Below, in pieces: positions 1 through 7,539 of a stretch of DNA of 39,702 nucleotides. The DNA comes from Ferruginibacter sp. (lineage in GTDB: Bacteria; Bacteroidota; Bacteroidia; Chitinophagales; Chitinophagaceae). Every line of letters starts with the position of its first letter. The stretch's first letter is position 1. The stretch spans positions 1 through 39,702 of the forward strand of contig JANXTG010000186.1 of assembly GCA_025352525.1 (NCBI GenBank), written 5' to 3'. The notes below the pieces were generated by a model. That model was not told the DNA's origin. It worked only from the letters and a program-made list of their open reading frames with translations, and did not search any database. Both the position numbers and the translations under genes were made by a program.

Positions 1-1443
1 ACCGGCACTGTTGCGAAGCTTGTTCACAGCAAGTTCAACCGCATATCTGTCCTGCGCAATAACTGCTCCTGTAAGGGCGTAAGACGAAGTACTGTCAACC
101 AATTTTAATGTTTCTTCGTATTTATTTTCGTCATAAATATAAACGGTTAAAACAGGGCCAAACAACTCATCGCACATGGTTATATAATAGGGATCGGTTG
201 CTTCTATAATTGTAGGCTCTATAAAATAACCTACTGTTTTATCGCATTTTCCACCTACCCAAATTTTGGCACCGCTGTCTTTTTTGCGTACATTTTTAAT
301 ATAGCCTTCAAGCTTATCAAAACTTTTTTCGTCTATAACAGCATTTATAAAATTGGTAAAATTTTCGACCGTTCCCATTTTCATGGTCTTCACGGTCTCA
401 ACTAATTTCTTTTTAATTTCTGCAGCCAAATTACTCGGCAAATAAGCACGGGATGCAGCTGAACATTTTTGCCCTTGATATTCAAAAGCTCCTCTTGCAA
501 GTGCAGCAACAACTACATCTACATCGGCACTTTTGTGCGCAATTACAAAATCTTTTCCGCCCGTTTCTCCTACTATGCGTGGATATGATTTGTACATTGG
601 TGTGTTTTTACCAATGGTTTCCCACATTTTATTAAATACTCCGGTACTGCCTGTAAAATGCAATCCAGCAAATTCAGGATGATTAAAAATTACATCTCCA
701 ATAGTTTGTCCATCTACAAAAACAAGGTTGATAACACCATCGGGCAAGCCTGCTTCTTTTAATATTTTCATAAACATCTGTGCACTGTAAACTTGTGTGT
801 TGGCGCATTTCCATACAACAACATTACCACACATGGCTGCACTTGTAGGGAGATTACCACCGATTGCTGTAAAATTGAAAGGCGTTAGCGCAAATACAAA
901 TCCTTCCAAAGGACGATACTCCAAACGGTTGTTTATACCAGGACTACTGATGGGCTGCTTTTGATAAATGTCACTTAAAAAGTGAACATTAAAACGAAGG
1001 AAATCTATCAGCTCGCAGCTTGCATCAATTTCAGCCTGCATGGCATTTTTACTTTGCCCGAGCATTGTGGTTGCATTGATATGAGGACGATATTTTGTAG
1101 CAAGCAAATCTGCTGCTTTCAAAAATATATTTGCACGGTTTTCCCAACTCATTGCAGCCCATTTATCTTTTGCTTTTAGTGCGGCGGCAATGGCTTTTTT
1201 TACATGAGATGCATCGCCAATATGATATTGACCAAGCAAATGTTTATGTTCATGCGGTGGATGAATACTTACTGTTTTACCTGTACGAACTTCATCAGCA
1301 CCAATATACATCGGCACATCAATCTTTGTTTTTTTAAATTCTTTTAATGCTGCCTTTAAAGCAAGCTTTTCTTTTGAACCTTTTACGTAGTTAAGTACAG
1401 GTTCGTTTACAGGTAATGGGTAATAAAAAGAGCCGTATTGCAT
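1..1443 (-). CDS. pruA: L-glutamate gamma-semialdehyde (1-pyrroline-5-carboxylate) dehydrogenase, 3'-truncated by the window edge
   Basis: The reading frame is open from the ATG at 1443 leftward to base 1, giving 481 residues with no stop, so the C-terminus (about 60 residues by comparison with the ~540-residue family) lies outside the window. The protein oxidises glutamate-5-semialdehyde to glutamate with NAD+, the second step of proline breakdown, in the cytoplasm. Aldehyde dehydrogenase motifs are plain: the cofactor-binding FTGSTG segment, general-base Glu293 in GETGGKDF, and nucleophile Cys327 in GQKCSAASR. The N-terminal MQYGSFYYPLPVNEPVLNY style matches the stand-alone P5C dehydrogenases rather than the bifunctional PutA proteins. 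The gene lies 89 bp downstream of prfB on the same strand. Proline dehydrogenase is not in view. Confidence 0.93.
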   Translation of the reverse strand, partial: MQYGSFYYPLPVNEPVLNYVKGSKEKLALKAALKEFKKTKIDVPMYIGADEVRTGKTVSIHPPHEHKHLLGQYHIGDASHVKKAIAAALKAKDKWAAMSWENRANIFLKAADLLATKYRPHINATTMLGQSKNAMQAEIDASCELIDFLRFNVHFLSDIYQKQPISSPGINNRLEYRPLEGFVFALTPFNFTAIGGNLPTSAAMCGNVVVWKCANTQVYSAQMFMKILKEAGLPDGVINLVFVDGQTIGDVIFNHPEFAGLHFTGSTGVFNKMWETIGKNTPMYKSYPRIVGETGGKDFVIAHKSADVDVVVAALARGAFEYQGQKCSAASRAYLPSNLAAEIKKKLVETVKTMKMGTVENFTNFINAVIDEKSFDKLEGYIKNVRKKDSGAKIWVGGKCDKTVGYFIEPTIIEATDPYYITMCDELFGPVLTVYIYDENKYEETLKLVDSTSSYALTGAVIAQDRYAVELAVNKLRNSAG

Positions 1444-1532
1444 AAAAAATATTTTATTTATTAATTGAATAAGTAATTATTGTTTAAAAAAAATTTAAAT
1501 TAAACAATGTAGATAGCTTGTATAGTTGAGAT

Positions 1533-2622
1533 TTACGCCTCCTCCTTCTCTGCCATTAAATATGCTTTGATAAATCCATCAATTTCACCATCCATTATCG
1601 GACCCACATTTCCAACTTCATAATCTGTGCGATGGTCTTTTATCATTTTGTATGGATGAAAAACGTAAGAACGAATCTGGCTCCCCCACTCTATTTTTTT
1701 CTTCTTGCTGTTAGCAGCATCTTTAATTTCGTTCCGCTTTTGTAATTCAATTTCGTACAACCGACTTTTAAGCATTTGCATGGCAAGTTCTCTGTTGCCA
1801 AGCTGGCTCCTGTCCTGCTGACAAACTACAACAATACCTGTTGGGATATGCGTCAGCATTACTTTTGTTTCTACTTTGTTTACATTCTGTCCGCCGGCAC
1901 CACCACTTCGGGACGTTTCCATCTTTACATCGGCCGGGTTTATATCAATAACAATAGTATCATCTACGAGAGGGTAAACATTTACGCTTACAAAACTTGT
2001 ATGGCGGCGTGCTGCACTATCAAATGGCGATATGCGAACAAGCCTGTGAACACCACTTTCACTTTTTAAAAATCCGTAAGCAAATGCTCCTTCAAATTTA
2101 TACGTACAGGTTTTTATACCTGCACCATCGCCCCATTGCCAGTCCATTTCGGTAACTGTCCAGCCCTGTTTTTCACCGTACATTCTAAACATACGGGCAA
2201 GCATTTCCGCCCAGTCTTGGCTTTCTGTTCCGCCGGCACCACTATTTATTTGCAGCATCGCAGGCAATTCGTCCTCAGGTTCGTTGAGCGTACTTTTAAA
2301 TTCGGCTTCATCTACTTTTGATATTGCATCATCAAATGTTTCTCTTACTTCCTCTTCAGCAATATCACCTGCTTTCCAAAACTCAAAAAGTACCGCAAAG
2401 TCTTCTACAGCAGTATTTACAGCGTAAAACATATTTACCCAATACTCGTTTACTTTTGTCTCTTTTAAAATGGAAGTAGCCCTGGCATTATCATCCCAAA
2501 AGCCCGGGGAAGTTGAAAGTTGTTTATCGTTTGCAATCTTTGATTCTCGGTTTTCTACGTCAAAGAAATCTCCTTAAAACCAATGTACGGTCTCGAAGAG
2601 CCTTTATCTGTTCTATTGTCAT
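1533..2622 (-). CDS. prfB: Peptide chain release factor 2, expressed through a +1 programmed frameshift
   Basis: RF2 recognises UGA and UAA stop codons and triggers peptide release on the ribosome. A short first frame begins at ATG 2622 ([20 protein letters not shown]) and stops at the in-frame TGA at 2562-2560. The main frame, shifted by +1, runs from GAC at 2561 to the TAA at 1533, giving about 362 residues, the normal RF2 length. The SPF tripeptide that reads UGA is present ([12 protein letters not shown]), as is the peptidyl-transferase GGQ motif ([11 protein letters not shown]). A start at the internal ATG 2432 would remove the conserved N-terminal domain and is rejected. The product regulates itself, because scarce RF2 favours frameshifting at its own UGA. 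Confidence 0.95.
2559..2574 (-). promoter_or_regulatory. prfB +1 programmed frameshift site
   Basis: On the minus strand the codons read AGG AGA TTT CTT TGA C. The CTT TGA C slippery stop is identical to the well-known RF2 frameshift site, and an SD-like AGGAG (2574-2570) sits at the same distance upstream as in E. coli. Conserved RF2 sequence is in frame 0 before the site and in frame +1 after it. Confidence 0.93.
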
Positions 2623-2626
2623 CCCG

Positions 2627-2634
2627 CAAAAATA
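2627..2634 (-). promoter_or_regulatory. Candidate -7 element for prfB
   Basis: On the minus strand TATTTTTG matches the Bacteroidota -7 consensus TAnnTTTG exactly. Its last base is only four bases before the prfB ATG, so any transcript would be leaderless or nearly so. No convincing -33 TTG is present at the usual spacing. In an AT-rich intergenic region this match could be chance. Confidence 0.3.
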
Positions 2635-2652
2635 ATGGAAAATATTAAACAC

Positions 2653-2683
2653 AGAGGTTACAGGTTAGTAAACCTTTACCTCT
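2653..2683. repeat. Interrupted inverted repeat between prfB and hddA
   Basis: Outer arms AGAGGT (2653-2658) and ACCTCT (2678-2683) are perfectly complementary, as are inner arms AGGTT (2662-2666) and AACCT (2671-2675) around an AGTA loop, with a small internal loop between the two stems. AGGTTA also occurs twice as a direct repeat (2655-2660 and 2662-2667). The element lies in the divergent promoter region, near the expected -33 of prfB and about 40-70 bp before hddA. It could be an operator or, if transcribed, an RNA hairpin. Confidence 0.45.
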
Positions 2684-2721
2684 AATTATTATTTGTACAT
2701 TGCCGATTCTAAAATTACAAC

Positions 2722-3744
2722 ATGATTTTTCGTAGCAAAGCTCCCTTGCGTATTGGTCTTGCAGGTGGCGGCACAGATGTTAGCCCTTATGCAGATTTAT
2801 TTGGCGGCGCCATTTTAAATGCCACCATTTCTTTATTTGCACATGCAGCAATAGAAATTTTAGATGAAAAAATTATAATTGTGGAAGCTGCAGACAGAGG
2901 CGAAATTGGACAATACAATTTAAGCAAGCAATTGCCCATTAACGGAACACTGGATTTGTTGAAGGCCGTTTACAACCGTATTCAAAAAGATTATCATTTT
3001 CCCGACCAAGGTTTTAAATTAACCACTTATGTAGATGCGCCTGCAGGTTCAGGACTTGGCACTTCCTCAACTTTGGTAGTGGCGGTTTTAGGTGCATTTA
3101 AAGAAATGCTTAAACTTCCTTTAGGCGATTACGATATTGCCCATTACGCATTCGATATTGAGCGCAACGATCTGCAACTTTCCGGCGGGCGGCAAGACCA
3201 GTATGCGGCAACTTTTGGTGGTGTAAATTTTATGGAATTTTACAAAGATGATAAAGTTATTGTAAACCCTTTGCGCATTCATTCGCAATACCTGCACGAA
3301 CTGGAAAATAATTTATTGCTTTATTTTACGGCAACATCAAGAGAGAGTGCACACATCATAAATGAGCAGGTAAAAAATGTAAAAGGCAACAATGAAAAAA
3401 GTATTGATGCCATGCACAACCTAAAAGAACAGGCGCAGATGATGAAAGAAGCGTTGCTGCGTGGCAAAATTAATGACATCGGCGGCATATTAGATTATGG
3501 CTTTGCGCAAAAAAGAAACATGGCTTCAAACATCAGCAACAGCACAATCGAAGCTATTTATGATGCTGCAAAAAACGCAGGTGCATCAGGAGGAAAAATA
3601 AGTGGTGCAGGGGGCGGTGGCTTTATGATTTTTTATTGTCCGGAAAACTCAAGGTACAATGTGTGTAATGCTTTGAAGCAGTTTGGCGGAGAAATAAAAA
3701 AATATTCGTTTACAAAATATGGGCTCACAACCTGGACGGCATAA
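2722..3744 (+). CDS. hddA: D-glycero-alpha-D-manno-heptose-7-phosphate kinase (GHMP family)
   Basis: This 340-residue protein is a GHMP-superfamily kinase. It carries the N-terminal substrate motif GLAGGGTD (residues 12-19), the ATP-binding loop PAGSGLGTSS (107-116) and the C-terminal motif KISGAGGGGF (about 292-301). The family phosphorylates C1 of D-glycero-D-manno-heptose 7-phosphate to the alpha-1,7-bisphosphate. HddA is preferred over other GHMP sugar kinases because gmhA, hddC and gmhB lie just downstream. It starts at ATG 2722, 99 bp from the divergent prfB. A 208-bp gap separates it from gmhA, so it may be transcribed separately from, or read through into, the rest of the cluster. Confidence 0.9.
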   Translation: MIFRSKAPLRIGLAGGGTDVSPYADLFGGAILNATISLFAHAAIEILDEKIIIVEAADRGEIGQYNLSKQLPINGTLDLLKAVYNRIQKDYHFPDQGFKLTTYVDAPAGSGLGTSSTLVVAVLGAFKEMLKLPLGDYDIAHYAFDIERNDLQLSGGRQDQYAATFGGVNFMEFYKDDKVIVNPLRIHSQYLHELENNLLLYFTATSRESAHIINEQVKNVKGNNEKSIDAMHNLKEQAQMMKEALLRGKINDIGGILDYGFAQKRNMASNISNSTIEAIYDAAKNAGASGGKISGAGGGGFMIFYCPENSRYNVCNALKQFGGEIKKYSFTKYGLTTWTA

Positions 3745-3787
3745 TACATTTTGTGCGGTAAAGAGTATAACCATTTTCATCAGATGT

Positions 3788-3858
3788 TCGGGCTATGCGT
3801 TGCAATCTTTCTATTCGCTAGAGCGATATAAAAAGGATTTTCACTTCTATCCCGCCGC
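3788..3858. repeat. Intergenic hairpin element resembling a dispersed Bacteroidota repeat
   Basis: Outer segments GGGCTA (3790-3795) and TATCCC (3848-3853) can pair with one mismatch. They flank a long imperfect hairpin, from ATCTTT at 3805-3810 through TCGCT (3815-3819) and AGCGA (3822-3826) to AAAGGAT ending at 3838. The layout, a GGGCTAT...GCAATCTTT left half and an AAAGGATTTTCACT...CTATCCC right half around a variable hairpin, is like high-copy intergenic elements I recall from Bacteroidota genomes. Only one copy is visible here, so repeat status is inferred. The element breaks the spacing between hddA and gmhA and contains no plausible gene. Confidence 0.5.
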
Positions 3859-3905
3859 TCTTCAGCAATATTTATTAATTAGACTTTTATCAACCGCTTG
3901 TTCTC

Positions 3906-3935
3906 TTGCAAGCTATTTTTTAATTCATAAATTTA
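3906..3935 (+). promoter_or_regulatory. Candidate promoter for gmhA-hddC-gmhB
   Basis: TTG (3906-3908) is followed after 19 bp by TAAATTTA (3928-3935), which matches the Bacteroidota -7 consensus TAnnTTTG at five of its six fixed bases. The distance to the gmhA ATG at 3953 would leave a leader of about ten bases. The position just downstream of the hairpin element fits an independent promoter for the three-gene unit. Confidence 0.35.
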
Positions 3936-3952
3936 CACCACAAATCAATTAG

Positions 3953-4531
3953 ATGAAACAAACCATTCGATCAATTATACAGGCTTCCATCGATACCAAA
4001 CTTGCAATTTTACAAGATGAAAAAATGATTGATGCAATTCTTGCATGTGTTGAAAAAATAACTATTGCTTTTAAAAATGGAAACAAAGTTTTGTTTTGTG
4101 GTAATGGCGGAAGTGCGGCAGATGCGCAACATCTTGCAGCAGAATTTAGCGGCCGGTTTTACAAAGACAGAGACGCTTTGCCTGCGGAAGCCTTGCATGT
4201 AAATACATCATATATGACGGCCGTGGCAAATGATTACAGTTTTGATGTTGTGTATTCTCGCATGATAAATGGGATTGGTAAAAAAGGCGACATACTTGTT
4301 GGACTTAGCACATCCGGCAACAGTATAAATATTTTAAAAGCAATTGAAACTGCAAAAGAAAAAGGTATGACCACTGTTGGTTTTACCGGAGAGTCAGGTG
4401 GTAAAATGAAAAATGAATGTGATATATTATTAAATGTTCCATCAACAGATACGCCCCGCATTCAGGAAAGCCATATTTTGTTAGGTCATATAATTTGCCA
4501 GTTGGTAGAGGAAAAATATTTTATATCCTAA
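3953..4531 (+). CDS. gmhA: D-sedoheptulose-7-phosphate isomerase (SIS domain)
   Basis: A 192-residue single-SIS-domain protein of normal GmhA length. It converts sedoheptulose 7-phosphate to D-glycero-D-manno-heptose 7-phosphate, the first committed step of nucleotide-heptose synthesis, in the cytoplasm. The four residues that form the metal/catalytic site in E. coli GmhA (His61, Glu65, Gln172, His180) have counterparts here at His60, Glu64, Gln171 and His179. The phosphate-binding CGNGGSAADAQH and LSTSGNS loops are intact. It is followed by hddC after 26 bp when the TTG start of hddC is used. Confidence 0.94.
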   Translation: MKQTIRSIIQASIDTKLAILQDEKMIDAILACVEKITIAFKNGNKVLFCGNGGSAADAQHLAAEFSGRFYKDRDALPAEALHVNTSYMTAVANDYSFDVVYSRMINGIGKKGDILVGLSTSGNSINILKAIETAKEKGMTTVGFTGESGGKMKNECDILLNVPSTDTPRIQESHILLGHIICQLVEEKYFIS

Positions 4532-4557
4532 CTTTTTGTTTTATTAAAACTAAAAAT

Positions 4558-5268
4558 TTGCCAATTAAAGAATGCATCATACTCGCAGGCGGCCTAGGCA
4601 CTCGTTTACGAAGCGAAGTTGCCAATTTACCCAAGTGCATGGCGCCGGTAGCAGGTAAACCTTTTCTACATTGGGTTATTGCATATTTAATTGCACAAAA
4701 AATAACTTCATTTGTTTTTTCACTCGGTTACATGCACAAAATTATTGAAGAATACATTCAATTAAATCATCCTCAACTACAGGTTAAATTTTCAGTGGAA
4801 AACGAACCATTAGGCACAGGAGGCGCCATCAAACTGGCTATTAATTTATGTGAGGAAGAAAATGTAATGGTTGTAAATGGCGATACTTTATTTGAGACAA
4901 ATATTAATGCGTTGTGGGCAGAACATATTCAAAACAACAGCGAATGTTCTCTATCATTAAAACCTATGCAACATTTTGAGAGGTATGGAGCAGTCACTAT
5001 AAATGAAAGCAAAATCATTACTGCCTTTTCAGAAAAAAAATATATGGAAAAAGGTCTTATAAATGGTGGTGTTTATTTGATAAACAAAAACAGCTTTAAC
5101 AAATTAAATCTGCCTCAAAAATTTTCATTTGAAAAAGATTTTCTGGAGAAATATTTACACATACTTACCATGATTGGTGTACAAGACAATGGCTATTTTA
5201 TTGATATTGGAATACCTGAAGATTTTAAAAAAGCCAATGAGGAAATTAAATTAAAATATGATGCTTGA
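4558..5268 (+). CDS. hddC: D-glycero-alpha-D-manno-heptose 1-phosphate guanylyltransferase
   Basis: A sugar-phosphate nucleotidyltransferase with the signature loop IILAGGLGTRLR right at the N-terminus, the KCMAPVAGKPFL substrate segment and the metal-binding VVNGDTLF motif. In this gene set it should transfer GMP from GTP onto heptose 1-phosphate, giving GDP-D-glycero-alpha-D-manno-heptose. There is no ATG near the family's N-terminus. I chose TTG at 4558 (236 residues), because the upstream TTG at 4495 would overlap gmhA by 37 bp and add 21 residues before the first beta strand. Its end overlaps the gmhB start by 11 bp, a sign of translational coupling. Nucleotide preference (GTP) is inferred from the pathway, not seen directly. 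Confidence 0.85.
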   Translation: MPIKECIILAGGLGTRLRSEVANLPKCMAPVAGKPFLHWVIAYLIAQKITSFVFSLGYMHKIIEEYIQLNHPQLQVKFSVENEPLGTGGAIKLAINLCEEENVMVVNGDTLFETNINALWAEHIQNNSECSLSLKPMQHFERYGAVTINESKIITAFSEKKYMEKGLINGGVYLINKNSFNKLNLPQKFSFEKDFLEKYLHILTMIGVQDNGYFIDIGIPEDFKKANEEIKLKYDA

Positions 5269-5812
5269 ATTTAAAGAAATAGATAAAAATTGGACCTTGT
5301 TTTTAGACAGAGATGGCGTAATTAATTACGAAAAACAAAATGATTACATTCACAAATGGAGTGAATTTAAATTTTATGAAGGGGTGCTTGAAGCAATGAC
5401 CATTTTTTCAAAAAAATTTAAACATATAGTTGTTGTTACCAACCAAAGAGGAATTGGCAAAGGCGTAACAAAAAAAGAAGACGTCATTTATCTCCATAAA
5501 AAAATGAAAGAATCAATGGTAGAAAATGGCGGAAGAATAGATGCTGTTTATTATTGTAAAGATATTGACAGCAGTAGCCTTTGCCGCAAACCTAATATTG
5601 GTATGGGATTACAGGCAGTGAAAGACTTTCCCACAATCGACCTTACAAAAGCAATCATGATTGGTAATACTTTAAGCGATATGAAGTTTGGTAAAAACCT
5701 TGGAATTAAAACTGTTTTTCTGCCAACAACAAGACCCGAAGTAAACTTGAAAGATGAAACTATTGACGCAGTCTTTCCATCATTGATTGCATTTGCTAAC
5801 CATCTGTTGTAA
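5258..5812 (+). CDS. gmhB: D-glycero-D-manno-heptose-1,7-bisphosphate 7-phosphatase (HAD family)
   Basis: A 184-residue HAD-superfamily phosphatase (HisB-N/GmhB type). It has nucleophile Asp17 and general acid Asp19 in LDRDGVIN, the VVTNQRGIGKG motif II region, and CRKPNIGM with conserved Arg110/Lys111. It should remove the 7-phosphate from heptose 1,7-bisphosphate before HddC acts. Two things are unusual. The Zn loop of classical GmhB (C-x-H...C-x-C) keeps only Cys100 and Cys109, and the first acidic residue of motif IV (G-D-x-x-x-D) is Asn137, with Asp141 retained. These may mark a Bacteroidota subgroup. Either of two adjacent ATGs (5258 or 5261) could be the start. Confidence 0.86.
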   Translation: MMLEFKEIDKNWTLFLDRDGVINYEKQNDYIHKWSEFKFYEGVLEAMTIFSKKFKHIVVVTNQRGIGKGVTKKEDVIYLHKKMKESMVENGGRIDAVYYCKDIDSSSLCRKPNIGMGLQAVKDFPTIDLTKAIMIGNTLSDMKFGKNLGIKTVFLPTTRPEVNLKDETIDAVFPSLIAFANHLL

Positions 5813-5847
5813 GTTTTCGTTAAAGAATTCATTTTGTTATCTAATCA

Positions 5848-5870
5848 AAGATGCTGTGGCATCTTATTTA
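5848..5870 (+). terminator. Hairpin after the heptose cluster
   Basis: AAGATGC (5848-5854) and GCATCTT (5859-5865) form a perfect 7-bp stem around a TGTG loop, followed by ATTTA. It sits 36 bp after the gmhB stop and 19 bp before the next gene. The U-tract is weak, so termination may be partial. Confidence 0.5.
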
Positions 5871-5883
5871 ATATATTTATGGT

Positions 5884-6828
5884 ATGAAAATTTGGGCTTT
5901 TTTATTATTGCTGTTTTTTGTTAATTCTACCTTATATGCCCAACAAATTACAAGCTCTGATAAAATATTTTTACTTAAAAAAGAAGATTCTTTAAAAACG
6001 ATAGGGTTAAAAATTGTACAGGGCAGAAATGCGGCCGATCGTTTTTTTGCAGATAGCGTTTTTACCAGAATTTTTGTACGTGCCTTAAAAACTAGAAATT
6101 CTTTTAATTACGCTTTTGATTCTATCGTAAATATTTCAAAATTATTTGCGCCTGACAGTTCTTATAAAATATTTACATGGCAAATGTTGATAAATGAAAA
6201 TACTATCAGGCAGCATGGAGCTATACAAATGAAAACCGCAGATGGTTCTTTAAAGGTTTTTCCATTGATTGATAAATCCGACATCATTTCAAATCAGACT
6301 GACAGCATTACTGATAACAATGCATGGATGGGCGCAGTATACTATAAAATCATACAAAAAGAATACAAAGGAAAAATATTTTATACGTTACTTGGCTTTG
6401 ATGAAAACAATATCAAAAGCGATAAAAAAATAATGGATGTTTTACAATTTGTGAATGGGAAACCGGTTTTTGGCAACAAACTTTTTGTAATGGAAAGCAG
6501 CGAAAAATCCCAAAATCAAATGGCCCGTTATATTTTAGAATACAAAAAAGAAGCTGCGGCCAGACTTACTTTTGATGAAGACCTAGGGGCTGTAGTTTTT
6601 GATGAATTAACATCAGAAAGTAATACCCCAAATAAAAAGTGGACATTAATACCGGACGGTGAATACAATGGTTTTGTATGGAAAGATGGAAAGTGGGTTT
6701 TAACAACCAATTTATTTTCCGGCGCACCTCCAAAAAAATATACGGCAGAAAAAACAATAAGAGATGCAAAAGGAACTATTGATGACAGTAAAATGAAAGG
6801 TGGTGATCCGCAAATAAAAATCCCTTAA
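5884..6828 (+). CDS. Secreted protein of unknown function
   Basis: A 314-residue protein with a clear Sec signal peptide (MKIWAFLLLLFFVNSTLYAQ, cleavage near residue 20). I do not recognise a domain. The mature part is mixed polar sequence without further membrane segments, cysteine clusters or catalytic motifs I can name. The C-terminal ~40 residues are rich in Lys, Asp, Gly and Pro and probably disordered (residues ~275-314). There is no T9SS sorting domain and no lipobox cysteine, so a periplasmic location is most likely. It resembles conserved uncharacterised proteins of Bacteroidota in style. It starts at ATG 5884 and lies 28 bp before msrA, so the two are probably cotranscribed. Confidence 0.8.
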   Translation: MKIWAFLLLLFFVNSTLYAQQITSSDKIFLLKKEDSLKTIGLKIVQGRNAADRFFADSVFTRIFVRALKTRNSFNYAFDSIVNISKLFAPDSSYKIFTWQMLINENTIRQHGAIQMKTADGSLKVFPLIDKSDIISNQTDSITDNNAWMGAVYYKIIQKEYKGKIFYTLLGFDENNIKSDKKIMDVLQFVNGKPVFGNKLFVMESSEKSQNQMARYILEYKKEAAARLTFDEDLGAVVFDELTSESNTPNKKWTLIPDGEYNGFVWKDGKWVLTTNLFSGAPPKKYTAEKTIRDAKGTIDDSKMKGGDPQIKIP

Positions 6829-6856
6829 TATAAACAGAATTTTTAAAATTAATTTT

Positions 6857-7384
6857 ATGGCAGAAAATATAGAAGTAGCAATATTGGGAAATGGATGTTT
6901 TTGGTGCACAGAAGCAGTTTTTCAACTGGTAAAAGGTGTTTCAAAGATTGAGAGCGGCTACAGTGGTGGCGATACAGTGAACCCTAGTTACAAAGATATT
7001 TGCACAGGTACAACAAACCACGCAGAATGTTTACGGGTTTCTTATAATAGCAATGTAATAACTTATGAAGATATCTTAAAAGTGTTTTGGGAATCTCATG
7101 ACCCAACCACACTTAACAGGCAGGGGAATGATGTAGGCACACAATACAGGAGTATAATATTCTATACAGATGATCATCAAAAGAAAATTGCAGAAGATTT
7201 TAAAAAACAACTGAATGATTCGGGTAAATTTAAAAATCCAATCGTAACATCAATAGAACCTGCCACTACTTTTTACGTCGCAGAAGATTATCATAAAAAT
7301 TATTACAACAATAATGGCAGTGCTTCATATTGCCAATTTGTAGTTAGACCAAAAGTTGAAAAATATTTAAAATCTATAGCATAG
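6857..7384 (+). CDS. msrA: Peptide-methionine (S)-S-oxide reductase MsrA
   Basis: A 175-residue MsrA with the diagnostic GCFWC motif and catalytic Cys14. Other family blocks are present: YSGGDTVNPSYKDICTGTTNHAE, FWESHDPTTLNRQGNDVGTQYRS and the AEDYHKNYY segment. It repairs methionine-S-sulfoxide in proteins. There is no signal peptide, so it should be cytoplasmic, and no MsrB domain is fused. A second cysteine near the C-terminus (Cys159) may serve in recycling. It sits 28 bp after the unknown secreted protein gene on the same strand. Confidence 0.95.
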   Translation: MAENIEVAILGNGCFWCTEAVFQLVKGVSKIESGYSGGDTVNPSYKDICTGTTNHAECLRVSYNSNVITYEDILKVFWESHDPTTLNRQGNDVGTQYRSIIFYTDDHQKKIAEDFKKQLNDSGKFKNPIVTSIEPATTFYVAEDYHKNYYNNNGSASYCQFVVRPKVEKYLKSIA

Positions 7385-7539
7385 ATTTCTTGAAAATTTC
7401 ATTGTAATGTATTTTTCTATATCTTCGGTTCCGATATGCTTTATGTATAGTTAAAAGCTACATGAATATCATCTAACCTTCCTTAAAAAAATCATTCCTC
7501 ATAACCTGTGAGCCTTTTTTTAAATTAAAATAAAAAAAG

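Noticed and set aside
453-1337. Short plus-strand open frames at 453-1337
   Set aside because: They are antisense shadows of the long pruA frame, which has intact motifs throughout.
3719-3952. 77-codon open frame between hddA and gmhA
   Set aside because: It overlaps the hddA end, runs through the hairpin element, and shows no domain or protein-like pattern.
4495-4557. Upstream TTG start for hddC
   Set aside because: It overlaps gmhA by 37 bp and adds residues before the first beta strand; TTG 4558 fits the family better.
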